From assembly GCF_003318255.1 (NCBI RefSeq), contig NZ_QOCF01000027.1, positions 1 to 64,000 on the forward strand: DNA of 64,000 nucleotides, given 5' to 3'. The notes below the pieces were generated by a model that had not been told where the DNA came from, searched no databases, and worked only from the letters and a program-made list of their open reading frames with translations. The stretch comes from Ruegeria sp. A3M17 (GTDB lineage: Bacteria > Pseudomonadota > Alphaproteobacteria > Rhodobacterales > Rhodobacteraceae). Shown here one piece after another: positions 7,292 through 15,708 of this stretch; position 1 is the first letter of the stretch; every line of letters starts with the position of its first letter. A program made the translations under genes and the position numbers.

Positions 7292-8341
7292 TCAGGCTAC
7301 CCTTTTGCCGTCTTGGCCGAAATACCGACAATGGGCCGGGTTCATGAAAAAACGGTGGTCTTCGCCCACCTGATAGGGGTGTACACCAGCTGCCAAAGAG
7401 ACCCACGCATCGTCCCCATGCTGGAAATGAGCGCTGGAATCCGACCCTGACAATTCGGTTACAATCACCCGACCGGTCAGCTCCACATCTGAATCCGAAG
7501 TACGGATTGGTGTCACTCGGTGCGGCCGCACTGCGACCATGTACTCGCCATCAGTCATATCCGCGACCTGCCAGCCACCTCCACCCGCCAATCGCGCTTG
7601 TGCGCCGGACACGGTGACGCGTGCCACATTGATCGGCGGGTCTGAGAACACGCGCGCAGCGGCAATATTCTCAGGGTTGCGATAGATATCAGCAGTCGGG
7701 CCAAATTGCGTAACGCAACCGTCTTCCATAAGGGCGGTATATCCACCCAAAAGCAGCGCCTCTTCGGGTTCCGAGGTGGCGTAAACCACCACCGCCCCAC
7801 GACCGGCAAACAGGTCGGGTAGTTGCTCGCGCAGTTCTTCACGCAGCTTGTAATCAAGGTTGGCCAACGGCTCATCCAAGAACACGGCACGACTTTCTTT
7901 TGCGATGGCACGGGCCAGCGCGGTGCGTTGTTGTTGTCCGCCTGACAGCTCATGCGGTCGGCGATGCAACATCGGGCGCAGCTGCAGCAGGTCTGCAGCC
8001 TCTTCCACGCGCCCTTCAATCTCGGATTTCGCCATCCCTGCCACGCGTAAAGGCGAGGCAATGTTATCGAAAACAGTCATATGCGGATAGTTCACGAAGA
8101 ACTGGTGCACGAGGCTGATCTGCCGCTTTTGCGTGTTCAGCCTTGTGACGTCCTGCCCGTCCATCAAGACTTTGCCTGAGGCGATTGGGTCCAGCCCGGC
8201 CATCATCTTGATCAGAGAGGTTTTGCCCGATCCCGTCGCGCCCAGCAGCACATTGAAATGGCCGGTTTGCAGCGTCAGGGTCGTGGGCTTGATATGGATG
8301 ACGTTGCCAACGCGTTTGGTGGCATCTTGTAGTTCGATCAT
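7292..8341 (-). CDS. glpS: Glycerol ABC transporter ATPase GlpS (switch histidine missing)
   Basis: A 349-residue ATPase, partner of GlpT. Walker A is GATGSGKTS, the Q-loop is in LVHQFFV, the signature is a canonical LSGGQQQR, and Walker B is AVFLDEPLANLD. The H-loop position, normally Thr-His-Asp, reads YATSEPEEA, so the switch His is replaced by Ser. A C-terminal TOBE-like domain follows (about residues 225-345). The ATG at 8341 (MIELQDATKRVG) fits the family start better than an in-frame GTG at 8374. It lies 82 bases after glpV, and the gap holds a strong hairpin. Confidence 0.9.
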   Translation of the reverse strand: MIELQDATKRVGNVIHIKPTTLTLQTGHFNVLLGATGSGKTSLIKMMAGLDPIASGKVLMDGQDVTRLNTQKRQISLVHQFFVNYPHMTVFDNIASPLRVAGMAKSEIEGRVEEAADLLQLRPMLHRRPHELSGGQQQRTALARAIAKESRAVFLDEPLANLDYKLREELREQLPDLFAGRGAVVVYATSEPEEALLLGGYTALMEDGCVTQFGPTADIYRNPENIAAARVFSDPPINVARVTVSGAQARLAGGGGWQVADMTDGEYMVAVRPHRVTPIRTSDSDVELTGRVIVTELSGSDSSAHFQHGDDAWVSLAAGVHPYQVGEDHRFFMNPAHCRYFGQDGKRVA

Positions 8342-8386
8342 GTCCGTGGGTTCCGGTTCTTCAGTGCGTCGCACTGGCCTTGAGGT

Positions 8387-8410
8387 GGGGATGCCTACAG
8401 CGGCATCCCC
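8387..8410 (-). promoter_or_regulatory. Hairpin between glpV and glpS
   Basis: Perfect 9-bp arms (GGGGATGCC and GGCATCCCC) around a six-base loop, in the gap after glpV on the transcript. No U-run follows, so it is more likely a 3'-end-stabilising or partial-attenuation hairpin that favours the binding protein over the downstream membrane subunits than a full terminator. Confidence 0.55.
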
Positions 8411-8423
8411 GGGTTTCTATGGC

Positions 8424-10163
8424 TTATTGAGACTGCCAGCGTTGAACCAGTTCGTCATAGTTAACGGTCTGGCCCTGCGGCTTTTCGTTCTCGAGCTTGG
8501 CTTTGGGCGAGCCTGCTTTTTCCAACCAGAACGACGCATCCTGCGGTTCGTTCAGGCGGGGACCACAACCACCGTAGACACCAGCGCTTTCATCCGCGGC
8601 CTGCATGCGGGCCATGGTGATGTCCATCTCTTCGGCCAGACGGTCCATCGCCTCTTGCGGGGTGAAGGCGCCCGAGTTCACGTCTCCAATCTGCTGCCAC
8701 CAGATTTGGGCCAGCTTCGGATAGTCCGGCACGTTGATGCCGGTCGGCGACCATGCCACACGGTCAGGTGAGCGGTAGAACTCGACCAGACCACCCAGCT
8801 TGGGTGCGCGCTCAGTAAACGACTCGTGATTGACCGAGCTGTCGCGGATGAAGGTCAGTCCCACGTGGGACTTCTTCACATCGACGGTCTTGGAGGTCAC
8901 GAACTGGGCATAGAGCCAAGCCGCCTGAGCACGATCAGCAGGGGTCGACTTCAGGAATGTCCAGGAACCCACGTCCTGATACCCGACCTTCTGGCCATCT
9001 TCCCAGTAGGGGCCGTGCGGGCTGGGCGCCATCCGCCACAGCGGTGTGCCTTCGTCATCCACGGTGTTGTTGCCTTCGGACTTCGGCTTCACCATGTCGG
9101 CGGTAAAGGCGGTGTACCAGAAGATCTGCTGGGCCACGTTGCCTTGGCTGAGCGCTGGCAGCGACTGGTAGAAGTCATAAGAAGCCGCACCCGGAGGCGC
9201 ATAGTTCCGCAGCCATTCATCCCACTTGCGGATCGCATAGACCGCAGCCGGACCGTTCGCAGCACCACCGCGTGATACGGAGGCACCAACGGGGTTACAG
9301 GTGCCCGCTTCCATGCGGATGCCCCATTCGTCGACAGGGATACCGTTTGGCTCGCCTTTGTCACCTGCACCAGCCATCGACAGCCAGGCGTCAGTCATGC
9401 GCCAACCCAGGTCAGGCGCGCGCTTGCCGTAATCCATGTGGCCATAGATCGTGGTGCCATCGACTTCTTTCACGTCGTTGGTGAAGAAATCGGCGATGTC
9501 TTCGTAAGCTGACCAGTTGACCGGAACACCCAGATCATAGCCGTACTTCTCTTTGAACGCGGCTTTGTTGGCCTCATCATCGAACCAGTCCTTGCGGAAC
9601 CAATAAAGATTTGCGAATTGCTGATCCGGCAGCTGATACAGCTTGCCGTCCGGACCGGTGGTGAACTGAATGCCCATGAAGTCATCCAGATCCAGCGTCG
9701 GCGAGGTCGTGCCTGCCCAGTCGCCACCCATCATGTCAGTCAGCGGATAAGCCAGCTGCAGACGCGAATGCGTGCCGATCAGGTCACTGTCATTGACATA
9801 GCCGTCATACAGGTTCCGGCCGGTTTGCAGTTGAGTCTGTACGGCCTGGACAACTTCACCCTCACCAAGAATCTGGTGGTTGACCTTGATGCCCGTGATC
9901 TCTTCGAATGCCTTGGTCAGAACCTCGGATTCGTAGGAGTGGGTCGGAATGCCTTCGGACAGAACGTTGATTTCCATGCCATTGTAAGGCTGTGCAGCTT
10001 CGATGAACCATTGCATTTCCGCCATCTGTTCGTCTTTCGACAGGGTCGATGGCTGGAATTCGTCGTCGATCCAACGTTGTGCTGCGGCTTCGTCGGCCCA
10101 AACGGGACCGTGCCCCGCAATGACGGCAACAGCCGCCACTGCGGAAAGTAGATGTCTCCGCAT
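8424..10163 (-). CDS. glpV: Glycerol ABC transporter substrate-binding protein
   Basis: Periplasmic solute-binding protein of 579 residues, longer than most sugar-binding proteins but typical of the GlpV type. The signal peptide is near residues 1-23 (hydrophobic AVAAVAVIAG, cleavage after VWA). The mature part has the extracellular-solute-binding fold, with segments such as GQKVGYQDVGSWTFLKSTPA late in the chain. It is first in the operon, with an excellent ribosome site (GGGAGGAAAG just before the ATG). The hairpin after it fits the usual excess of binding protein. The upstream region carries two operator-like palindromes. The substrate call is from family and gene order. Confidence 0.88.
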   Translation of the reverse strand: MRRHLLSAVAAVAVIAGHGPVWADEAAAQRWIDDEFQPSTLSKDEQMAEMQWFIEAAQPYNGMEINVLSEGIPTHSYESEVLTKAFEEITGIKVNHQILGEGEVVQAVQTQLQTGRNLYDGYVNDSDLIGTHSRLQLAYPLTDMMGGDWAGTTSPTLDLDDFMGIQFTTGPDGKLYQLPDQQFANLYWFRKDWFDDEANKAAFKEKYGYDLGVPVNWSAYEDIADFFTNDVKEVDGTTIYGHMDYGKRAPDLGWRMTDAWLSMAGAGDKGEPNGIPVDEWGIRMEAGTCNPVGASVSRGGAANGPAAVYAIRKWDEWLRNYAPPGAASYDFYQSLPALSQGNVAQQIFWYTAFTADMVKPKSEGNNTVDDEGTPLWRMAPSPHGPYWEDGQKVGYQDVGSWTFLKSTPADRAQAAWLYAQFVTSKTVDVKKSHVGLTFIRDSSVNHESFTERAPKLGGLVEFYRSPDRVAWSPTGINVPDYPKLAQIWWQQIGDVNSGAFTPQEAMDRLAEEMDITMARMQAADESAGVYGGCGPRLNEPQDASFWLEKAGSPKAKLENEKPQGQTVNYDELVQRWQSQ

Positions 10164-10244
10164 CTCTTTCCTCCCAAAAAATTATGGTTTTCCGGCGCAA
10201 ACCGGATAGCAGACAGCATCAGCGATTTTCTACGCACCTGTCAA

Positions 10245-10258
10245 ACTAAATTTTTAGT
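10245..10258. promoter_or_regulatory. Palindrome in the glpV promoter region
   Basis: Arms ACTAAA and TTTAGT match perfectly around TT, 82-95 bases upstream of the glpV ATG. Candidate operator; no regulator could be named. Confidence 0.35.
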
Positions 10259-10282
10259 AAATAGGTCAATCCAGCATAACTA

Positions 10283-10301
10283 TTTAATAATAATCATTAT
10301 T
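10283..10301. promoter_or_regulatory. Fur-box-like site upstream of glpV
   Basis: TTTAATAATAATCATTATT agrees with the classical 19-base Fur box at 15 of 19 positions. In Rhodobacterales, Fur-family proteins usually act in manganese or iron control with different consensus sites, and AT-rich DNA gives such matches by chance. Treated as a weak candidate. Confidence 0.25.
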
Positions 10302-10721
10302 TCAAACAAGCTAGCATATCAACCAACGGCAGGAAAGTGTCCGACCATCGTAAAAAACACCCTGCGGGAAGATTGCTTAAGCTGACAAAAACCATTGTCG
10401 AGGATATGAAACCGTTCACGATACGTATCCCGTGCTTCACCACACCCTCGAGCCAATAGAAGACGCCATTCTCATCTGGATCTCCCGGTAAAAAGCGCGA
10501 AAACTTTTATGAAAGAATAGTTCGATAGCGACACAAAACGACGGTGCGGCGCAATCATGTCGCGTTGTCGCTTGACAGGATGGCAGCATGCGGCCTGATC
10601 AATTCAATTCGCGGAATTTTCGATGACTCTGTCGACGGTTTTCGGAACAAAGCCTTATCGCGGCGACCAAGCTCCGCCGTGCGATCGTGAACCGCGCTCT
10701 GACTATGCACAGGACAAATCT

Positions 10722-11981
10722 ATGATCCAAGACAACCCTGCCCTCATCGACGCCATCCGCGACCGGTTCGCCCATGTCGGCACTTGCCCGTTTCAAGGCG
10801 AACGCATCTTTTTCGAGAATGCGGGCGGTGCACTGACATTGAAATCCGTCGCTGAAACCTCGGCTTTTTATGCAGCAATCCCGGACAATCCCGGGCGCAT
10901 AAATCCGGCAGGTCAGGGAACCCAAGGCGTTATTAACAAGGCCAAAGACGACCTGGCCGTGTTCATGAACGCATCTTCCGGGCAGTTCTTCGCAGGCGAA
11001 AGCGGAACCGAGTTGCTGTTTCGCATGATCCGCACCGCGTGTCTGGTCGCCCCCAAAGGGTCAACAGTGATAGGTTCATCCATCGAGCACCCTGCCACCC
11101 GAAGCGCAGCACGCCGCTGGGCTGAAATCGCAGGGCTGGAGTATGTGAATGTGCCCCACGGCAACGACACCGGGTTGGTTACGGCCGATGACTATACCGC
11201 GCTGATGACGCCAGATGTCGCAGTGGCAACAATCCTGCATGCGTCGCCCGTGACAGGCATGGGCATGGACGTAGCTGCGATTTCCGCGGCGATCCGTTCT
11301 ATGGCACCGGATTGTTTGATCATCGTCGACGGCATTCAGCATGCGGCCCACGGGCAACTGGACCTGGACGGCTATAATGTCGATGGCTACGCGATCTCGC
11401 CCTATAAAGTGTTTTCGCGTCACGGATATGGCATCGCCTGGATTTCTGACAAACTCAGCGCTTTGCCGCATGACATGTTGATCGACGCACCTACGACCGG
11501 GTGGGAGTTCGGGACCCGTGACGCGGGATCTTACGCAACCATATCGGACGTAGTGGCGTATTTTGACTGGCTCGGTAGCGAAATCTCGGATGAGACCGAA
11601 CCGCGCAAACGGATCGAGGCTGCGGGTCATGCCATTCACGCCTATGAAACCCACCTGACCAATACCGCCATCGACGGCACAGGCAATCTGCCAGGGCTGC
11701 GTGATATGGATCACGTGACCATTCTGGCGGGCGCCGACAACCCGGCACGCGAAGGGCTGGTGTCAATCGTGGTCGAGGGGCATGCATCCGAAGACGTGGT
11801 CGAGATATTGAATCAACAGGGCATTCGCACCCATACGCGAAAGGCCGATCACTATTCTGGCAACGTTCTTACACCGCTGGGTCTGTCGGATTGCATCCGC
11901 ATTTCCTTCTGTCACTACAACACGGAACAGGAAATCGCCCGCCTGCTTGGGGCCATCAAGGTTTTAGGCGAAAACGGCTAA
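10722..11981 (+). CDS. PLP-dependent aminotransferase class V-fold protein (cysteine desulfurase-like)
   Basis: A 419-residue fold-type I PLP enzyme of the cysteine desulfurase/isopenicillin-N-epimerase group. The likely cofactor residues are Asp203 and His207 in VDGIQHAAHG and the Schiff-base Lys229 in ISPYKVFSRHG. The C-terminal domain is near residues 330-415. There is no obvious catalytic Cys loop of the SufS/IscS kind and no suf or isc genes nearby, so a role in Fe-S assembly is doubtful. It could act as a lyase or aminotransferase on an unknown amino acid. The ATG at 10722 is preferred over an in-frame start at 10623 because AGGA precedes it and conservation begins here. It stands alone, divergent from the glycerol operon. 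Confidence 0.75.
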   Translation: MIQDNPALIDAIRDRFAHVGTCPFQGERIFFENAGGALTLKSVAETSAFYAAIPDNPGRINPAGQGTQGVINKAKDDLAVFMNASSGQFFAGESGTELLFRMIRTACLVAPKGSTVIGSSIEHPATRSAARRWAEIAGLEYVNVPHGNDTGLVTADDYTALMTPDVAVATILHASPVTGMGMDVAAISAAIRSMAPDCLIIVDGIQHAAHGQLDLDGYNVDGYAISPYKVFSRHGYGIAWISDKLSALPHDMLIDAPTTGWEFGTRDAGSYATISDVVAYFDWLGSEISDETEPRKRIEAAGHAIHAYETHLTNTAIDGTGNLPGLRDMDHVTILAGADNPAREGLVSIVVEGHASEDVVEILNQQGIRTHTRKADHYSGNVLTPLGLSDCIRISFCHYNTEQEIARLLGAIKVLGENG

Positions 11982-12594
11982 CCAGACTAGTGAACACATG
12001 CGAGTGCGCGGCCTTCTGCCGCGCGTCCGAGCGTCGTCAGAATCGCAGTAAAGACAGGACTAGCGTTAGCTCGATGATGGCCGTGGTGAACCCACCAAAT
12101 GTCAGAGCAAACTTACATTCAGCTTTTGCCAGGAAACGATCCTTGCATCGCGAATCCGTGACAGCCTGGCCCAAGGTTGGGTTACAATGCCGGTCACATC
12201 GACATCACTAGGCGCGACTGCGCTTATTCCCACGCTATTGCTTGTGACAACAATAGCGGTTTGTTTCAGACACGAAGTGCCATTTTTTATGAGACATGCC
12301 CCCCAAGTAATTGGTCGCACGAAACGGATCAAAAAATCCTATTGTTGCAGACTGGTTTAAGCCAAGCGCGACTATGACAAACGCACAATTCAGAGCGGTT
12401 GAGATGTTTGCCGAGTGGACTCTGCCTTGATTGCGCTACTTAAAGGCCAAGAGAGTTTCAATTCAATCAACGCGCGAGTCTGAACCCACTAAGCCATACT
12501 CAATACGCCGATTACGAAGGCGGTCGGCGGCATATGGACAATCCGCAACGGCATGCATTTCCACTGTTGAGACATCAGTCTAGGATGCGCGCGA
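11982..12594. other. Intergenic region; one hairpin, no supported gene
   Basis: 613 bases between the aminotransferase-fold gene and the first exporter gene. Only short frames with no recognisable protein were found, and no RNA gene. A hairpin lies at 12006-12024. The promoter of the exporter operon presumably lies in the last 150 bases, but no convincing -35/-10 pair stands out. Confidence 0.45.
12006..12024 (+). terminator. Possible weak terminator after the aminotransferase-fold gene
   Basis: Arms GCGCGGC and GCCGCGC match perfectly around a CTTCT loop, 25 bases after the stop codon. No T-run follows, so it may only protect the 3' end. Confidence 0.4.
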
Positions 12595-14382
12595 ATGCTA
12601 GCCCATTCGAAGCCCGAGCAACAAAAACGAGAAGCATCGTTCGTGAATATTGAGAACCGCATGGCCGCCCAGCCAAGACATGAAATGCAATCAGCGCGCA
12701 ACCAGGGGATCACATTCCTGGCGCTGGCGTTTCTGTTCAGTATCTTCGTCAACTTGCTGATGCTGACCGGACCCTTGTTCATGTTGCAGGTCTATGATCG
12801 TGTACTTGGCTCCCGAGCGGTCGAGACTTTGGCAGCGCTGTTCCTGTTGGTCGCTTTATTGTACGGCCTTATGGCCATGCTCGATTTTGCGCGGGGTCGG
12901 ATCGTGGCGCGTTTTGGCGCACGGTTTCAGTCGCAATTGGACGAACGCGTGTTTGACGCGACCCTGCGTCGATCGCTGCATCCGCGCGCCCGCGCTGCCC
13001 CGGCGACAGCATTACGCGATCTAGAGTCTATCCAAAACCTGTGTTCCTCTCCGGTTCTGTTGGCTGTGATGGACATCCCCTGGACGCCAATCTTTATCGC
13101 AGCAATCTTTCTGTTCCATCCCCTTCTGGGCTGGCTGGCTGTTGGTGGCGGCTCGCTTTTAGTTGTGATCGCGTTGTTGAACCAGATACTGACCCGTCGC
13201 AAAGTTGCCTTGGCTCAATCCTCGTCGGCTAAAGCCAACATCTTTTCTGAACATGCCCGACAGGCGGCCGAAGTCATACGTTCGCAAGGCATGCAACAGG
13301 ACATCACGCGAAGATGGCAGAGACAACGCACAAACGCCCTGCAGCAGACAATCGCCGCCAGTGACTGGACCGGCAGCTTTTCATCCGTGACCAAGTCGCT
13401 GCGGCTGTTTTTACAATCTGCAATGCTGGCACTTGGGGCATTGCTGGTGCTGCGCAACGAACTGACCCCCGGCGCGATGATCGCGGGATCAATCCTGTTA
13501 GGCCGCGCTTTGGCGCCCGTCGAACAAGTCGTTGGGCAATGGGCTGTCGTTGAACGCGCCCGAACTGCGTGGACCTCGTTGAGCCGGTTTCTGGATGCCA
13601 CGCCGCCCGAAGCGCAGCGCACCAAGCTGCCTGTGCCCCAAGCCCGGCTGACAGCCAAGGGCCTGACGGTTGTCCCGCCGGGCGCGGATACTCCAACCCT
13701 GCGTAACGTCTCATTGAACCTCGAACCCGGACGGGCGCTTGGTGTCATCGGAAAAAGTGGGTCAGGAAAATCCACGCTGGCCAAGGCGCTGTTGGGTATT
13801 TGGAAGCCTGCAGCAGGCGAAATCCGGTTGGGAGGTGCAACGCTGGATCAATATGATCCAACTGATCTGGGTCAGCATATCGGATACCTTCCGCAAGAGG
13901 TTACGTTGTTCAACGGAACTGTAGCGGAAAACATCGCGCGCATGTCCGAAGACCCAAATCCTGAAGCTGTTGTAGCAGCAGCCAAGAAGGCCAACGCGCA
14001 TGAGCTGATTCTGACGCTGGAAAAAGGTTACGACACCATTCTGGAAGGCAATGACAGTCAGCTGTCGGGTGGTCAAAAACAGCGGATCGCGTTGTCGCGC
14101 GCGCTGTACGGAGACCCCGTTTTGTTGATCTTGGACGAACCGAACTCGGCGCTGGATGCCGATGGGACCGAGGCGCTGAACGCCGCCGTTCGCGATCTCA
14201 AGGCCGCAGGAAAGTCCGCGATCATTATGACGCACCGCCCGCAGGCGATCTCGGAATGCGATGATCTTGCGGTGGTGGAGCGCGGACAGGTGGTCAAATC
14301 CGGTCCTCGGGATGAGGTTCTGGGCGCAGTCGTACAAAACGCCGGATCGATCCAGCGCAACCTCAGTAAGGCAAGCAACTGA
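12595..14382 (+). CDS. Type I secretion ABC exporter (PrtD-like permease/ATPase)
   Basis: Fused membrane and ATPase subunit of a type I secretion system, 595 residues. The membrane domain (about 40-320) begins with the family segment LTGPLFMLQVYDRVLGSR. The ATPase domain has Walker A GKSGSGKST (about residue 385), signature LSGGQKQR (about 489) and Walker B LLILDEPN, all canonical. It lacks the N-terminal C39-like domain found in the second exporter at 24014, as is normal for protease and lipase exporters of the PrtD group. The start is uncertain: the ATG at 12661 has GAGAA six bases upstream and would drop 22 residues. The stop overlaps the adaptor start by one base. The dockerin/RTX protein just beyond the adaptor is the likely cargo. 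Confidence 0.9.
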   Translation: MLAHSKPEQQKREASFVNIENRMAAQPRHEMQSARNQGITFLALAFLFSIFVNLLMLTGPLFMLQVYDRVLGSRAVETLAALFLLVALLYGLMAMLDFARGRIVARFGARFQSQLDERVFDATLRRSLHPRARAAPATALRDLESIQNLCSSPVLLAVMDIPWTPIFIAAIFLFHPLLGWLAVGGGSLLVVIALLNQILTRRKVALAQSSSAKANIFSEHARQAAEVIRSQGMQQDITRRWQRQRTNALQQTIAASDWTGSFSSVTKSLRLFLQSAMLALGALLVLRNELTPGAMIAGSILLGRALAPVEQVVGQWAVVERARTAWTSLSRFLDATPPEAQRTKLPVPQARLTAKGLTVVPPGADTPTLRNVSLNLEPGRALGVIGKSGSGKSTLAKALLGIWKPAAGEIRLGGATLDQYDPTDLGQHIGYLPQEVTLFNGTVAENIARMSEDPNPEAVVAAAKKANAHELILTLEKGYDTILEGNDSQLSGGQKQRIALSRALYGDPVLLILDEPNSALDADGTEALNAAVRDLKAAGKSAIIMTHRPQAISECDDLAVVERGQVVKSGPRDEVLGAVVQNAGSIQRNLSKASN

Positions 14383-15695
14383 TGCAGGACAAAACAAATA
14401 ATCCACGCCCGGTGTGGCGCATTACGATCCCTGCTTTGGTTGGTTTTGCAGCTCTCGGCATCCTTGTTGGTGGCTTGGGTGTTTGGGCCGTCAACACGCG
14501 TTTGGCCGGTGCCATTATCTCTCAGGGCATTATCGAGGTCGAAAGCAACCGTCAGGTGATTGAACACCCCGACGGCGGCGTTGTTGGTGAGATCTATGTG
14601 CGCGATGGCGATGCCGTCACCAGCGGCGAATTACTATTACGGTTGGATGATACGTTTCTGTCGTCCGAGAAGACCATTGTCGAAGCCCAGCTGTTCGAAC
14701 TGCTGGCCCGCCGGGCACGTTTGGAAGTCGAGCGAGATGGCGCAAATGCCGAAGCTCTGGCCACCCGGTTGGCTGAGATTCAGCAACAGGAAAACATCGA
14801 CCCTGATCTGATCGCCGGTCAGCAACGCCTGTTTGAGGCGCGATTGAATACATTGGACCAGCAAACAGAGCAGCTGAGCAAACAGACCGTTCAAATCGAA
14901 AGTGAAATCGACGGTACCGAAGCGCAGCTTGTCTCGCTGCGGCGTCAGGTTGAATTGATCCAAACCGAACTGGACGATCAGCAAAGCTTGCTTCAGCGCG
15001 GCCTCACTCAGGCCAGTCGTGTTTCGGCCCTACAGCGTGAGGAGGCCAGCCTCACAGGGGATATCGGTCGGTTGGAAGCTGCCGCAGCGCGCCTGGGAGG
15101 CCAGATATCAGCGACCGAAATCTCGATCCTTGAGCTTGAAGCAACACGGCGAGAAGAAGCCATCACGACCCTGCGTGATATTCAGTCCCAGATTGCTGAA
15201 TTGGCCGAGCGCCGTCTGTCGCTGGACACCCGTCTTTCGCGACTGGATATCCGTGCCCCAGTTTCGGGAACGGTTTACGGCAGTCAGGTCTTTGCCCTGC
15301 AGTCCGTGATCCAACCAGCGGAACCTATGATGTATCTGGTACCGCAGGATACGCCCCTGGTCGTCGCTGCGCGTGTTGATGCAATTCACGTGGACCAGTT
15401 GCATGTTGGCCAGCCGGTTTTGTTGCGGTTTCCCGCGTTCAATCAGCGTGAAACGCCTGAAATTGACGGACAGGTTATGAATGTCTCGGCTGATACGTTT
15501 ACCGACGAAAACACCGGCCAGACGTTCTATCGCGCCGAAGTCGTTCCACAAGACGGGCAAGTTGATCGTCTGAAAGGGCAGGAACTGCTGCCCGGTATGC
15601 CAGTGGAAACGTTAATCAAGACGGACGAACGTACGCCAATGTCTTATTTGGTCAAACCATTGGCAGATTACTTCAACCGGGCGTTCCGAGAGTGA
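14382..15695 (+). CDS. Type I secretion periplasmic adaptor (HlyD/PrtE family)
   Basis: Membrane-fusion subunit of 437 residues that bridges the inner-membrane exporter to an outer-membrane TolC channel. There is one N-terminal membrane helix (about residues 17-40). A biotinyl-lipoyl-like half site is around HPDGGVVGEIYVRDGDAV, then long coiled coils (about 90-290) and the closing lipoyl and beta-barrel domains (LDIRAPVSGTVYGSQVFALQ). It is translationally coupled to the exporter gene upstream. No outer-membrane channel gene follows, so it must share the TolC-like protein at 22671 or another TolC. It converges on the dockerin/RTX gene with 13 bases between the stops. Confidence 0.92.
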   Translation: MQDKTNNPRPVWRITIPALVGFAALGILVGGLGVWAVNTRLAGAIISQGIIEVESNRQVIEHPDGGVVGEIYVRDGDAVTSGELLLRLDDTFLSSEKTIVEAQLFELLARRARLEVERDGANAEALATRLAEIQQQENIDPDLIAGQQRLFEARLNTLDQQTEQLSKQTVQIESEIDGTEAQLVSLRRQVELIQTELDDQQSLLQRGLTQASRVSALQREEASLTGDIGRLEAAAARLGGQISATEISILELEATRREEAITTLRDIQSQIAELAERRLSLDTRLSRLDIRAPVSGTVYGSQVFALQSVIQPAEPMMYLVPQDTPLVVAARVDAIHVDQLHVGQPVLLRFPAFNQRETPEIDGQVMNVSADTFTDENTGQTFYRAEVVPQDGQVDRLKGQELLPGMPVETLIKTDERTPMSYLVKPLADYFNRAFRE

Positions 15696-15708
15696 CCTCC
15701 CGGTCGCA

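Larger units (their letters stand above)
10164..10721. promoter_or_regulatory. Divergent control region between glpV and the aminotransferase-fold gene
   Basis: 558 bases without a supported gene. The half next to glpV (about 10230-10320) is AT-rich and holds two symmetric sites: ACTAAA-TT-TTTAGT at 10245-10258 and a Fur-box-like 19-mer at 10283-10301. A minus-strand TTGACC near 10265-10270 could be a -35 element for glpV. Nothing clear was found in the half next to the plus-strand gene. Confidence 0.45.

Noticed and set aside
8387..8410. Hairpin after glpV as a true terminator
   Set aside because: No T-run follows on the transcript, and the downstream genes are clearly part of the same transporter.
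12374..12430. Short frame in the gap before the first exporter
   Set aside because: Only 18 codons, no ribosome site and no similarity that I can recognise.
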